Shown one piece after another: positions 8,737 to 15,998 of a stretch of DNA of 64,000 nucleotides. This stretch comes from Pseudoalteromonas sp. Scap06 (GTDB lineage Bacteria > Pseudomonadota > Gammaproteobacteria > Enterobacterales > Alteromonadaceae). Within the stretch, counting starts at the first letter, position 1. Each line of letters begins with the position of its first letter. Position numbers and translations under genes: made by a program. The notes under the pieces were generated by a model that saw only the letters and a program-made list of their open reading frames with translations, did no database searches and was not told the DNA's origin. Location: assembly GCF_013394165.1 (NCBI RefSeq), contig NZ_CP041330.1, forward strand, positions 1,728,501 to 1,792,500. The letters run 5' to 3'.

Positions 8737-8825
8737 AAGCATTGCAAATAATACATATACTCCCCTAATAACGGTGCAAAGGTAGCTACACCTAAAATAA
8801 TTAACATTGGGCACACAACTAGCAT
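8712..8825 (-). CDS. Candidate 37-residue membrane peptide
   Basis: A short minus-strand ORF starting MLVVCPMLIILGVATFAPLL and ending KSKTLTD would make a single-pass membrane peptide. The same frame runs upstream without a stop for about 13 more codons (including KGIKRIWF), then meets the end of the 140-bp repeat, whose ATGAAA is one base out of frame. It may be an intact small protein with a weak start or the frameshifted remains of a longer one. Confidence 0.3.
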   Translation of the reverse strand: MLVVCPMLIILGVATFAPLLGEYMYYLQCLKSKTLTD

Positions 8826-8862
8826 GAACCAAATACGTTTAATTCCTTTTACAATTAATGCC

Positions 8863-9001
8863 TTTCATAAAAACTTTCTTTTCCTTAATTTAACTTAGAG
8901 ATTAGTTAGCTAGTGAGCCACCAGCATTTTATTTCAAAAACAGCTTATAAGATTGCCGCATGAATTTGATGTCTGAAGTCAAGATTTGATCCCTTTGGTT
9001 A
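8863..9001. repeat. 140-bp direct repeat, copy 1
   Basis: Nearly identical to 11524-11663, with a few substitutions and small length differences. On the minus strand it begins near TAACCAAAGGG and ends with a purine-rich stretch and ATGAAA. It contains TCAAGATTTGA(T/C)CCC. In minus-strand form this recalls sequences I have seen often beside IS200-like or REP-associated transposases, but that link is from memory. No ORF fills it. Confidence 0.85.
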
Positions 9002-9032
9002 ATATTCATTAAATCTCAAACTTCACTGTTGC

Positions 9033-9078
9033 ACCTCAAGGCTGAGGTTTAATACGACGGCGACTAAAGCAGTCGTAT
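9033..9078. other. Two tandem hairpins downstream of the amidohydrolase gene
   Basis: The first hairpin has a CCTCA/TGAGG stem (9033-9048). The second has a 10-bp stem with one mismatch (ATACGACGGC at 9052-9061 with GCAGTCGTAT at 9069-9078). They lie just beyond the 3' end of the minus-strand amidohydrolase gene and could terminate it or be REP-like units. A T tract is lacking. Confidence 0.4.
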
Positions 9079-9110
9079 AGTTAAGCGTTAAAATTGTTTC
9101 ATGTTGAATA

Positions 9111-10820
9111 TCAATTTGAATATACAACATGACCTTCTTTAATGCTTTGCACTATTTTTATATCCTTAATAGTAAGTGGTTCCACTTTTAAAGGGTTGTT
9201 ACTTAAAATGACGAAATCCGCGAGCTTTCCCTCAGCTAGCGTACCTTTACTTGTTTCTTCAAAGTATTGAATAGCAGCCCATTGCGTTAATGTTTTTAAC
9301 CCTTCATAAGGCGTTAAACGTTGATCCGGCCCCAATACTTTACCCGAACGCGTAATACGATTAACCGTTGCATCGAGCACTCGCATTGAGTTTGGAAATG
9401 TCACAGGGGCATCATGGTGAGAAGTAACCGTTAAACCAGCCTCAACTACATCTCGTGATGGCGAAATATAATCTGCCCTTGGGTGCCCCAAAACAGACTC
9501 TACATGCCAATCGCCCCAGTAAAAAGTGTGCATAGGAAACAACGATGGGAGGATCCCTAAATCGACTAAATCCGGGATTTGATCTTTACGTAAAGTCTGG
9601 CCGTGAATCATCACGCTACGGTGATCATCATACCCATAACTTTTTTTAGCCACTTTAATAGCTTTAATATATTGGTCAATCGCTGCATCACCATTGGTGT
9701 GAGCAATAATCTGCCATTTGTTTTTAAACGCCGTGTTTATATGTTTAATGGCCACCTCATCACTCATGATAGGATAACCTTTATAGTCCAGCGGTTTACC
9801 CTCAGGCGGCGTATGATAATGTGATGATAACCAAGCCGTTTTTCCTTGTGGTGAACCATCTAAAGTTAATTTAACACCCCCTATTCGGTATCGATTAACA
9901 TAACTGCGATCTGAATTATAAAATTCGGGTTTAACAGCTGACTTATTCCAAACAATGTCAGGGTATGAAACAACATCAATGAATAGCGATTTTTCACGAG
10001 CTGCTCTTTCTAATGCCGCAGTCGCATCCGCTGTGGTGCGGCCATCTTGAGCTGTTAAATATCCATTTTTAGCATACTCCAGCTGAGCAAGCTCAATGGA
10101 CCTTTGCTGTACTTCAGCATCAGATTTAGTGGCAACAATAGGCAATAATAGATTAAAAAAAGCCGCTTCTTCAAGCACGCCATTAGGACTATTGTCGGCC
10201 AAGCGCCTAATTACACCGCCTTTGGGGTCTTTGGTATCCTTTGTGTAGCCACCCACTTCTAGAGCTTTTGAATTGACACTTGCTAGATGACCCGATTGAT
10301 GCATTATAAGCACTGGGTATTTAGACGAAATTTTATCTAGAACATCTTTAGTTGGATGTTGTTTTTCGCTAAGCTGCGAATCGTCATACCCATTAGCTAA
10401 CACCCAACCAAATTTTCCGATAATGAATTTCCCTTCAGCAGACTCCATCCACTTTTTAGTTGTTGTCACTAAACTATTAAAATTTGCACCGGGGCCATCG
10501 GGAGGAGGTAATAAATTTGCCAATTGCGCAATTAAACCCGTATTGTACATATGGCTATGGGCATCCAAAAAACCAGGTAAAAGTGTTCTCCCTTGAAGGT
10601 CTTTGTTTTGTAGATTGTCAAACTTTTCTCTGGCCTTCGCTAAGCTGCCAAGGTAAACAATCCGCCCTTCTGACTCAACTAAAGCTTCCTCATAATGCGG
10701 CTTTTCTCCTTCCATAGTGAGGATATCTCCGCCGTAATATAAAACCGGCTCAGCTGCTAGCGCGCTTGTTCCAAAACAAAATAATACTGATGGTAATAAA
10801 AAACGTAATCGCTTTGTCAT
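9111..10820 (-). CDS. Exported amidohydrolase, YtcJ/Amidohydro_3 type
   Basis: A 569-residue metal-dependent hydrolase with signal peptide (residues 1-22, SALA cleavage). The metal-binding HSH of LDAHSH lies at 88-90. Later ligand regions are the KLTLDGSPQGKTAWL block, the IIAHTNGDAAID histidine, HGQTLRKD and the C-terminal HHDAPV aspartate. The length matches the YtcJ-like family (N-substituted formamide deformylase relatives). The substrate cannot be told from sequence. It is predicted to be periplasmic. GGAAG precedes the ATG. It is isolated and bracketed by the two copies of the 140-bp repeat, which may mark an insertion or a mobile segment. Confidence 0.9.
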   Translation of the reverse strand: MTKRLRFLLPSVLFCFGTSALAAEPVLYYGGDILTMEGEKPHYEEALVESEGRIVYLGSLAKAREKFDNLQNKDLQGRTLLPGFLDAHSHMYNTGLIAQLANLLPPPDGPGANFNSLVTTTKKWMESAEGKFIIGKFGWVLANGYDDSQLSEKQHPTKDVLDKISSKYPVLIMHQSGHLASVNSKALEVGGYTKDTKDPKGGVIRRLADNSPNGVLEEAAFFNLLLPIVATKSDAEVQQRSIELAQLEYAKNGYLTAQDGRTTADATAALERAAREKSLFIDVVSYPDIVWNKSAVKPEFYNSDRSYVNRYRIGGVKLTLDGSPQGKTAWLSSHYHTPPEGKPLDYKGYPIMSDEVAIKHINTAFKNKWQIIAHTNGDAAIDQYIKAIKVAKKSYGYDDHRSVMIHGQTLRKDQIPDLVDLGILPSLFPMHTFYWGDWHVESVLGHPRADYISPSRDVVEAGLTVTSHHDAPVTFPNSMRVLDATVNRITRSGKVLGPDQRLTPYEGLKTLTQWAAIQYFEETSKGTLAEGKLADFVILSNNPLKVEPLTIKDIKIVQSIKEGHVVYSN

Positions 10821-10898
10821 TTTATCTTCCCTGTAAATATAGCTGTAATAAATTTAGCACATGATGTTTTAAACAAAAACATAAAGTGACACCCATAA

Positions 10899-11281
10899 TT
10901 AATATATTAAAATTGTGTCACATAGTTTACTAATCAGCTCGGGAGTAGGCTTCTCATGACTATTAAAACAAGTTTCAGCCTTAACTAAGTAAATATCGTT
11001 GTAAAACTTAAATCTCACGCACAGAAATACCCGCTCTATGTAGTTAAAGTAATTATTAGATAAATTAGACTCTATGCGAGTAGTTCTTGCAGTAGTTGAT
11101 GTTTGCTCGGCGCTGCCAAGCACAAAAAGCGATTACTGAAATACTGGAACCAGCCTAATGCACTTCTACCGATTGATTTAGCCCACCATGTAGAAAAGAA
11201 AGCAAATAGAATCAAAGTGAGTGCATTATCTTTGGCTGCTTTTTCTAAGCCTTTTATATCTGAATTGCTTGCTGAATCCAT
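10899..11281 (-). pseudogene. Probable decayed small genes
   Basis: Two overlapping minus-strand ORFs look like fragments. The upstream one (11072-11281) starts MDSASNSDIKGLEKAAKDNA, continues with a hydrophobic stretch and WWAKSIGRSALGWF, a pattern of small membrane proteins, then turns into unconvincing sequence. The downstream one (10899-11123) ends KFYNDIYLVKAETCFNSHEK and lacks a credible start. I read the region as remains of cassette or accessory genes. Function is unknown. Confidence 0.25.
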
Positions 11282-11328
11282 TTGCTCGACGAAATCCAGC
11301 CTATTCCGAATCAGTTTAATTTAGTTTT

Positions 11329-11418
11329 CTAAATCAGTTTAATAGGCTTAGCGTCACTATTTGCAAGTGCATTAAAACTTAAAAATAGTAACAATATCTA
11401 AATAAATTTCATGTCCAT
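11329..11418 (-). pseudogene. Secreted-protein gene fragment with an in-frame stop
   Basis: On the minus strand GGAAG is followed by ATG and a frame reading MDMKFI, then TAG, then ILLLFLSFNALANSDAKPIK and another stop. Together these look like a signal peptide (ending NALA) and the first mature residues of an exported protein, broken by an amber codon. It lies directly after a degenerate attC-like sequence, where a cassette gene would be expected. Confidence 0.4.
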
Positions 11419-11432
11419 AATCTTCCTTCAAA

Positions 11433-11462
11433 ACCTAACGCTCTTATTAATTAGCTTGAACA
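11433..11462 (-). repeat. Degenerate attC-like site
   Basis: Minus-strand GTTCAAGCTAATTAATAAG is joined directly to AGCGTTAGG. The first part repeats the left arm of the intact attC at 13717-13816, and the second is a standard attC right end. The middle is missing, as if collapsed by deletion. This extends the cassette array leftward of the 140-bp repeat. Confidence 0.45.
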
Positions 11463-11523
11463 TGATATCTATTTGTCATCTTTTTTAGAGTCTTCTTTTT
11501 TTTGCATACTAACCCCAAATACT

Positions 11524-11663
11524 TTTCATAAAAACTTCCTTTTACTTTAAATTTAACTTAGAGATTAATTAGCTAGTGAGCCACCAGCATTTTATTTTAA
11601 AGCAGCTTGTAAGATTGCCGCATGAATTTGATGTCTGAAGTCAAGATTTGACCCCTTTGGTTA
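11524..11663. repeat. 140-bp direct repeat, copy 2
   Basis: Second copy of the repeat at 8863-9001. On its left it ends in minus-strand AAAAGGAAGTTTTTATGAAA, so this copy carries a ribosome-binding-like sequence and an ATG that runs into a stop after six codons. On its right it abuts a truncated attC. Insertion of the repeat may have removed the rest of that attC. Confidence 0.85.
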
Positions 11664-11708
11664 TGTAGGCTGTCCGGCGCCAAAGGCGCGTAGTTGATTG
11701 ACTTGTTA
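11664..11708 (-). repeat. Truncated attC site
   Basis: Minus-strand CCTTAACAAGTCAATCAAC, right after the stop of the nuclease-like gene, matches the left end of an attC. It is followed by a GCGCC-TTT-GGCGC hairpin. The expected right-hand GCGTTAG core is absent because the 140-bp repeat begins instead. Confidence 0.5.
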
Positions 11709-11711
11709 AGG

Positions 11712-12524
11712 TTAATCTCCGCAGCCTCTAATTGAAAATTCAGGAGAATCGAAGTCTACGTTCATCAGTAATTCCGTCCCGTACTTTTCTTTAAGGTGAT
11801 GAAGCATGGGGTTATAAAGCGGTGTCAAGTAACTCTCATTCGGCTTTGAACGTGGAATATTAATGTCTGGAATATAGGCTTTCTGATTTTCTTCTTCACT
11901 AATAGGATCTACTAACGCAGCGCCAAATTCACTTACAAGTAAACTGCCCTTAATTTTGCTGTAGTTATCTGAGTAGGTGTTCAGGCAAAGCTGAAAATTA
12001 GCATTACCTTGCAGATCTTCGTAGCCAATAACAACACCGTCAATATCATCTTTTCTTCGGTATAGATCTGCATGCCTAAAAAAATAGCATGGTTTTAGAA
12101 CAGGGTTGGGCTTGTTCATTTCAATAATTTGGGTTCTTCCATACAACGTGTCGATGACTTTATCTGATTTTGTCTTTGTGTTGATATCAACGCAAAATAT
12201 AAAAATCAATTTATAATTATGATCATGAAAGCTTGAGGATGACCTGAGCTGTTTAGAAGCATGTCTAATTATTGTAGAAATTGTTTCATCCCTTCCTAGC
12301 GAAGCTTCTGATATAAACACGTCGCCCCTTGAAAGAGTATCCTCCTTCTTATTTATTTCACTCTCTGAGTCTGATTTTACTTTAGCCTCAATTAGAAAAT
12401 TATCGCCACCAAATTTAGCCAAGAAATCTGCTTCTTTCCTGTCATTGTTTTCTGGAATTTTCGTGACACTAAAGCCCAATCCCTCCAGCAATTTCTTTGA
12501 CGTGTCATCTGAATTCAAGGCCAT
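11712..12524 (-). CDS. Integron cassette gene: candidate PD-(D/E)xK nuclease
   Basis: About 270 residues, no family recognised. The N-terminal part reads KEADFLAKFGGDNFLIEAKVK: an aspartate followed 13 residues later by ExK, the core of the restriction-endonuclease-like PD-(D/E)xK fold. A histidine/arginine-rich helix (IIRHASKQLR) and a hydrophobic strand (KLIFIFCVDI) follow. No methyltransferase or specificity subunit is adjacent. Three starts compete: ATG at 12551 lies inside the attC core and is unlikely. ATG at 12524 directly abuts AGGAGG. TTG at 12518 has that AGGAGG 6 nt upstream and may be the real start. The gene lies between attC sites, so it is a cassette. Function is inferred from the motif only. 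Confidence 0.6.
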   Translation of the reverse strand: MALNSDDTSKKLLEGLGFSVTKIPENNDRKEADFLAKFGGDNFLIEAKVKSDSESEINKKEDTLSRGDVFISEASLGRDETISTIIRHASKQLRSSSSFHDHNYKLIFIFCVDINTKTKSDKVIDTLYGRTQIIEMNKPNPVLKPCYFFRHADLYRRKDDIDGVVIGYEDLQGNANFQLCLNTYSDNYSKIKGSLLVSEFGAALVDPISEEENQKAYIPDINIPRSKPNESYLTPLYNPMLHHLKEKYGTELLMNVDFDSPEFSIRGCGD

Positions 12525-12536
12525 CCTCCTAAGAAA

Positions 12537-12639
12537 CCCTAACGCCGCCATAAGCGGCTATGTAATAGCTTGCTAAAATGTGAAGCAAAGCGGAACCGAG
12601 CAAGCTGTTACGTGTCCGTTCTTAATGGCCTTGTTATAC
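12537..12639 (-). repeat. attC recombination site
   Basis: A complete attC on the minus strand, from GTATAACAAGG to GGCGGCGTTAGGG. An internal stem (AGCTTGCT with GAGCAAGCT) surrounds a loop with the usual unpaired bases. It holds the stop codon of the gene at 12634, as is usual for cassettes, and ends 13 bp before the next gene. Confidence 0.85.
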
Positions 12640-13701
12640 CTTTTTAGTGAAAATATCTGCGATTTTTTTAAAGTTTATTCTCACCGCGCCCCATTTAAGC
12701 TCTCCTACACTAATTGCACCATTGAGAACTTTCAATTCATCTTGGTTTTTAATACTTTTTAATAACAATAATTCATTATCTTTTTTCTGGTTCTCAAACG
12801 CCAAGGAAGATATCGTTGCGTCTTTAAATTGAATCATTGACTCTTTCATTTGAATTTGTAATTTAAAGTTCTCTACTTGATTGGCTAAAAGCTGAAATGT
12901 AGCTTCATCAATATGCGAAGTAGTATCCGTTTCACAAGGTAAGTACTCAGAGTATGGAAGAGCAAGGTACTGATAAAAGAGCCTTTCAATTTCCTCTAAT
13001 AATTCAGGAGCATCAGTTGGAGATACAATTATTGATGTTTTACCTTCTTTAATTTCAGTAGTCACATTTGCGTTTATATTTAATGTGTTAAGTAGCTCAC
13101 CAAACCAAAGGATATATTGGCTACAGATTACTTCATACTCTTTTGGAAAATTAAATATTTTAACGAACGAGCTTTGCGCATCATTTTTTATTATATTTAT
13201 GAGCAATTGCTCATAAATATCTTTAGCTTTGCGACTGCTAGATATTACATAGTCTATTAAGCAACCTGCTTCGATATAGATAATAACATTTACCGATGCC
13301 CAAGCGTCCGTGGTTTCTTTAAGTATCCTAGTTTTAAACCCAAAAGCTTCCAATTCAGTGCTGTATAGTTCCAAGAACTTGCCTATGACAATAGGTTTAT
13401 CCCATTTTTCCCAGTCAAATGTTATTGATAACTCGATTTCGACAGGTTCACCATCACGTTGTATATCAACCCAATTTATGATTTCGAAATCATTATTAGT
13501 GTAACTAGAAAAAAACTGGAGCCCCATAGGAATTTCAGTTGCGTCACAATGTAAAACCTTGACTGCAAGTTCATCAGTAAAATCTTCAGAATAGTACGCT
13601 AATACAGATGAATCTTTATCTTGCTTTTCAATTGTTAGTAATTCAACCCCATCTTCAGAAATGGTTAGGTTATTATTTTCTTCTTTGAATTCAACTTTCA
13701 C
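12634..13701 (-). CDS. Integron cassette gene: coiled-coil protein of unknown function
   Basis: A 355-residue, acidic, soluble protein that I do not recognise. The first 100 residues are beta-rich. The middle is mixed, with LPYSEYLP near residue 250. The segment from about 270 to 315 is a probable coiled coil (ANQVENFKLQIQMKESMIQF and onwards). A basic tail ends IFTKKV. No signal peptide or membrane segment is seen. GAGG lies upstream of the ATG and the stop codon falls inside the attC that follows. Its position in the array makes it a cassette gene. A regulatory or defence role is possible but not shown. Confidence 0.75.
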   Translation of the reverse strand: MKVEFKEENNNLTISEDGVELLTIEKQDKDSSVLAYYSEDFTDELAVKVLHCDATEIPMGLQFFSSYTNNDFEIINWVDIQRDGEPVEIELSITFDWEKWDKPIVIGKFLELYSTELEAFGFKTRILKETTDAWASVNVIIYIEAGCLIDYVISSSRKAKDIYEQLLINIIKNDAQSSFVKIFNFPKEYEVICSQYILWFGELLNTLNINANVTTEIKEGKTSIIVSPTDAPELLEEIERLFYQYLALPYSEYLPCETDTTSHIDEATFQLLANQVENFKLQIQMKESMIQFKDATISSLAFENQKKDNELLLLKSIKNQDELKVLNGAISVGELKWGAVRINFKKIADIFTKKV

Positions 13702-13716
13702 CTAAACCTCCGAAAG

Positions 13717-13816
13717 GTATAACGCCCTAATAATGGGCAAAAAATTGTTGGCTAAAATGTTGAGGAACGAAAACAGCCAACTGTTTTTTGTCCTTATTAA
13801 TTAGCTTGTTATATGC
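13717..13816 (-). repeat. attC recombination site
   Basis: A complete minus-strand attC running from ATAACAAGCTAATTAATAAGG to AGGGCGTTATACC. It contains the complementary arms CAGTTGGCTG and TAGCCAACAA. It separates the HEPN-like cassette from the coiled-coil cassette. Its left arm is almost the same as that of the attC split by the IS3 element, so the two are close relatives. Confidence 0.88.
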
Positions 13817-13820
13817 CGTT

Positions 13821-14294
13821 TTATAACTTAACCAAGCAGTTTTTAAGCAAGGTTGCTGCATGAGTAAAGTTATTTAGCTGACCTTTTATTCCATATGCCC
13901 ATTTGACGCCATGGAAAAAGTTATTTCTAAACCTGTACACAATTGTTAGACACGTTATTAATTGATCTTTTGCATCAGAATTTTCACCTTTAAGTACAGA
14001 TAGGACTCTTTTAGGATTATCGTTAGGCCGTAAGTGCAAATTATCATAGTGATGATTTGAATTACCCTCATCGATATAGCGATTCTTAAAATAATCTAAT
14101 TGCTCTTTAAACCAATCTAGCTCTACATCTAAAAGATCTATTTTTTCTGATATTTTTCTAACGGAAGCTCTTTCATCTAATTTTTGTGCTTCAAATAAAG
14201 ACCATAACAAAGTAAAACGCTGCAATGCCTCATGTTCATTTTGTGATAAATCAGAAACCCCTGGTGCAACCAATTCAATATCGTCTAGATTCAT
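13821..14294 (-). CDS. Integron cassette gene: HEPN-like protein
   Basis: A 157-residue, mostly alpha-helical protein. Its C-terminal helix carries VYRFRNNFFHG, giving R123-N-x3-H128, the Rx4-6H signature of HEPN-domain proteins, many of which are RNases in toxin-antitoxin and phage-defence systems. The helix before it (AKDQLITCLTIVYRFR) fits the HEPN bundle, and the N-terminal half is a long charged helix pair. No antitoxin-like nucleotidyltransferase gene is adjacent. An attC follows the gene, and an IS110-like element has inserted just upstream of the start, which could separate it from its promoter. The HEPN call rests on motif and helical content only. Confidence 0.7.
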   Translation of the reverse strand: MNLDDIELVAPGVSDLSQNEHEALQRFTLLWSLFEAQKLDERASVRKISEKIDLLDVELDWFKEQLDYFKNRYIDEGNSNHHYDNLHLRPNDNPKRVLSVLKGENSDAKDQLITCLTIVYRFRNNFFHGVKWAYGIKGQLNNFTHAATLLKNCLVKL

Positions 14295-14425
14295 AGTGAG
14301 ACTCTTCTATGGCATATAGACATAATGACTCCCACACGGTGTTAGCCTCCGCTTTTCGTGGGTTAGCTTAATTCAAAGCCAGAGCCATAATTAGTTTGTC
14401 AAATAACTATACAGCAGAGGCTAAC

Positions 14426-15580
14426 ATGAATAAACATAGCATACTTTTTATCGGTCTTGATACACATAAAGAATTCAATGAAGTCGCCTATATTGAAGAA
14501 CATAGAGGCGCTCAACCTGTTCATCTTGGCCAAATTCCCTCTTCAAAAGTGGCCGTTCAAAAGCTTGTTCGTCAGTTCGAATCTAAATACCCTGGCGCAA
14601 CGCTACACTTTGTTTATGAAGCAGGTCCCTGTGGTTATTGGATTTATCGATTGATTACCAGCCTTGGCCATTGCTGTTATGTGGTTGCCCCGTCTCTTAT
14701 TCCTAAAAAACCAGGCGAGAAGATTAAAACCGATAAACGTGATGCCCTTAAGCTCACTAAATTACTTAAATCTGAAGATTTAACACCTATTTATGTTCCC
14801 GAGCCTGAAGATGAAGCTGTACGTGATTTATCTCGCGCACGCGAAGTAGCCATGAAAGATTTAAAAGATGCTAAATATCAATTAAAAGCACTGCTGCTTC
14901 GTAATAATATTAATTACAAAGGCACTGCAAATTGGTCACAAAAGCATTTACGTTGGCTCACTGAGCTTGTGTTGCCACATCCCGCGCAGCACATCGTTTT
15001 ACAAGAGTTTTTTCACACGATTAATGAACGAATAAGCCGACTTGAACGGCTAGACAATGAGCTAACACATCACGTCCATCAATGGCGATATTACCCTGTA
15101 GTAAAAGCAATACAAGCTATGCGTGGTGTTCGTTTGTTGGTCGCCACTGGCGTTGTGGCTGAGCTTGGCGATTTATCGCGATTCGACCATCCCCGCAAAT
15201 TAATGAGTTACCTCGGTCTTGTACCCAGTGAACACTCGAGTGGTGGCAAACGCCATATTGGCGCCATCACAAAATGCGGGAACGGCCGAGCAAGGCGCCT
15301 TCTTGTGGAAGGTGCACATACTTATCGCTATGCAGCAAATATATCCACAGATATGCAAAAACGACAAGAAGGTTTACCAAAGGACATTATTGATATTGCG
15401 TGGAAAGCACAGCTTAGGCTCTGCAAGCGATATAAAAAAATGATAGCCAAAGGGAAACACTACAACCTTGTTGTCACTGCAATTGCCCGAGAAATGATTG
15501 CGTACATATGGGCCATTGCTAAAGAAGTGGTGCTTACGCCAGTGAATACAAAACTGAGATTGGCAAGAGTACCCGCATGA
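14426..15580 (+). CDS. IS110-family transposase (DEDD)
   Basis: About 384 residues. The N-terminal RuvC-like DEDD domain shows FIGLDTHK, FVYEAGPCG and TDKRDALKL, giving the acidic residues expected. The C-terminal Transposase_20-type domain contains GVRLLVATGVVAELGD and the serine-bearing PSEHSSGGKRHIGAITKCGN block. Recombination by this family is guided by a bridge RNA from the non-coding end. I chose ATG 14426, preceded by GAGG, over a TTG 30 bp upstream. The frame is intact, so the element could be active. Confidence 0.92.
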   Translation: MNKHSILFIGLDTHKEFNEVAYIEEHRGAQPVHLGQIPSSKVAVQKLVRQFESKYPGATLHFVYEAGPCGYWIYRLITSLGHCCYVVAPSLIPKKPGEKIKTDKRDALKLTKLLKSEDLTPIYVPEPEDEAVRDLSRAREVAMKDLKDAKYQLKALLLRNNINYKGTANWSQKHLRWLTELVLPHPAQHIVLQEFFHTINERISRLERLDNELTHHVHQWRYYPVVKAIQAMRGVRLLVATGVVAELGDLSRFDHPRKLMSYLGLVPSEHSSGGKRHIGAITKCGNGRARRLLVEGAHTYRYAANISTDMQKRQEGLPKDIIDIAWKAQLRLCKRYKKMIAKGKHYNLVVTAIAREMIAYIWAIAKEVVLTPVNTKLRLARVPA

Positions 15581-15875
15581 TAAACGAATTAGAGTTAATG
15601 CATGGGATCAAGCATCGGGTGTGGCACAACCACCGACGGCGTTAGGATGGCAATGCAGCTAACGCTGCATTGAACCACGAACATAGACTGAAGACAGGTG
15701 CCACGACGAAATAAGTAAGGTCTGCTCTGTTACTAGAAATAGTAATAACCAACGAATATCAGCAAGATAACCGACGACATTACTTGCTTCATCCTATGTA
15801 TTAACTCGCTCTAATTCGAGCTAAAGTAATTATGGCTTAAAAAGTTAGGCAAGGATCAGTGTGCTTAACTTGACA
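15581..15875 (+). ncRNA. Non-coding end of the IS110-like element, candidate bridge RNA region
   Basis: No ORF. It contains a perfect 9-bp hairpin (CAATGCAGC at 15651-15659 with GCTGCATTG at 15664-15672), a GTGG-CCAC hairpin near 15620, and a CTCG/CGAG stem near 15808-15822. IS1111-group elements place their bridge RNA in this position. The RNA itself and its guide loops are inferred. Confidence 0.45.
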
Positions 15876-15886
15876 GTGGGAGTCAT

Positions 15887-15960
15887 ACCAACGCCTCGTT
15901 AAGAGGCAATAAAATAGTTGGCTAAAATTAGCGACGAAGGAGCAAAAGCCAACTGTTTTT
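15887..15960 (-). repeat. Right half of an attC split by the IS3 element
   Basis: Minus-strand ACAGTTGGCTTTTGC through TTGCCTCTTAACGAGG to GCGTTGGT. It matches the right part of the attC at 13717-13816. The rest of the site continues at 17244. The right core reads GTTGGT rather than the usual GTTAGG or GTTATA. Confidence 0.8.
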
Positions 15961-15998
15961 TGTGATCTTCACCCGATAAAGTGGACACCGTCCACGTT

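Larger units (their letters stand above)
14325..15886 (+). mobile_element. IS110/IS1111-like insertion sequence
   Basis: A 1.56-kb element with one transposase gene bounded by an 11-bp inverted repeat: ATGACTCCCAC at 14325-14335 and GTGGGAGTCAT at 15876-15886. The gene is followed by about 300 bp of structured non-coding DNA, the layout of the IS1111 branch of the IS110 family, whose inverted repeats lie slightly inside the true ends. The exact ends may therefore extend a few bases. Its right end lies next to the core of the attC at 15887. IS1111-attC elements are known to target attC sites. Confidence 0.8.

Noticed and set aside
9111..10820. Amidohydrolase as part of a composite transposon
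   Set aside because: The two flanking 140-bp repeats carry no transposase and no target duplication was found, so only the repeats themselves are reported.
11103..11324. 73-residue plus-strand ORF
   Set aside because: Overlaps the minus-strand ORF with a more convincing membrane-protein pattern, has no ribosome-binding site, and runs through a decayed region.
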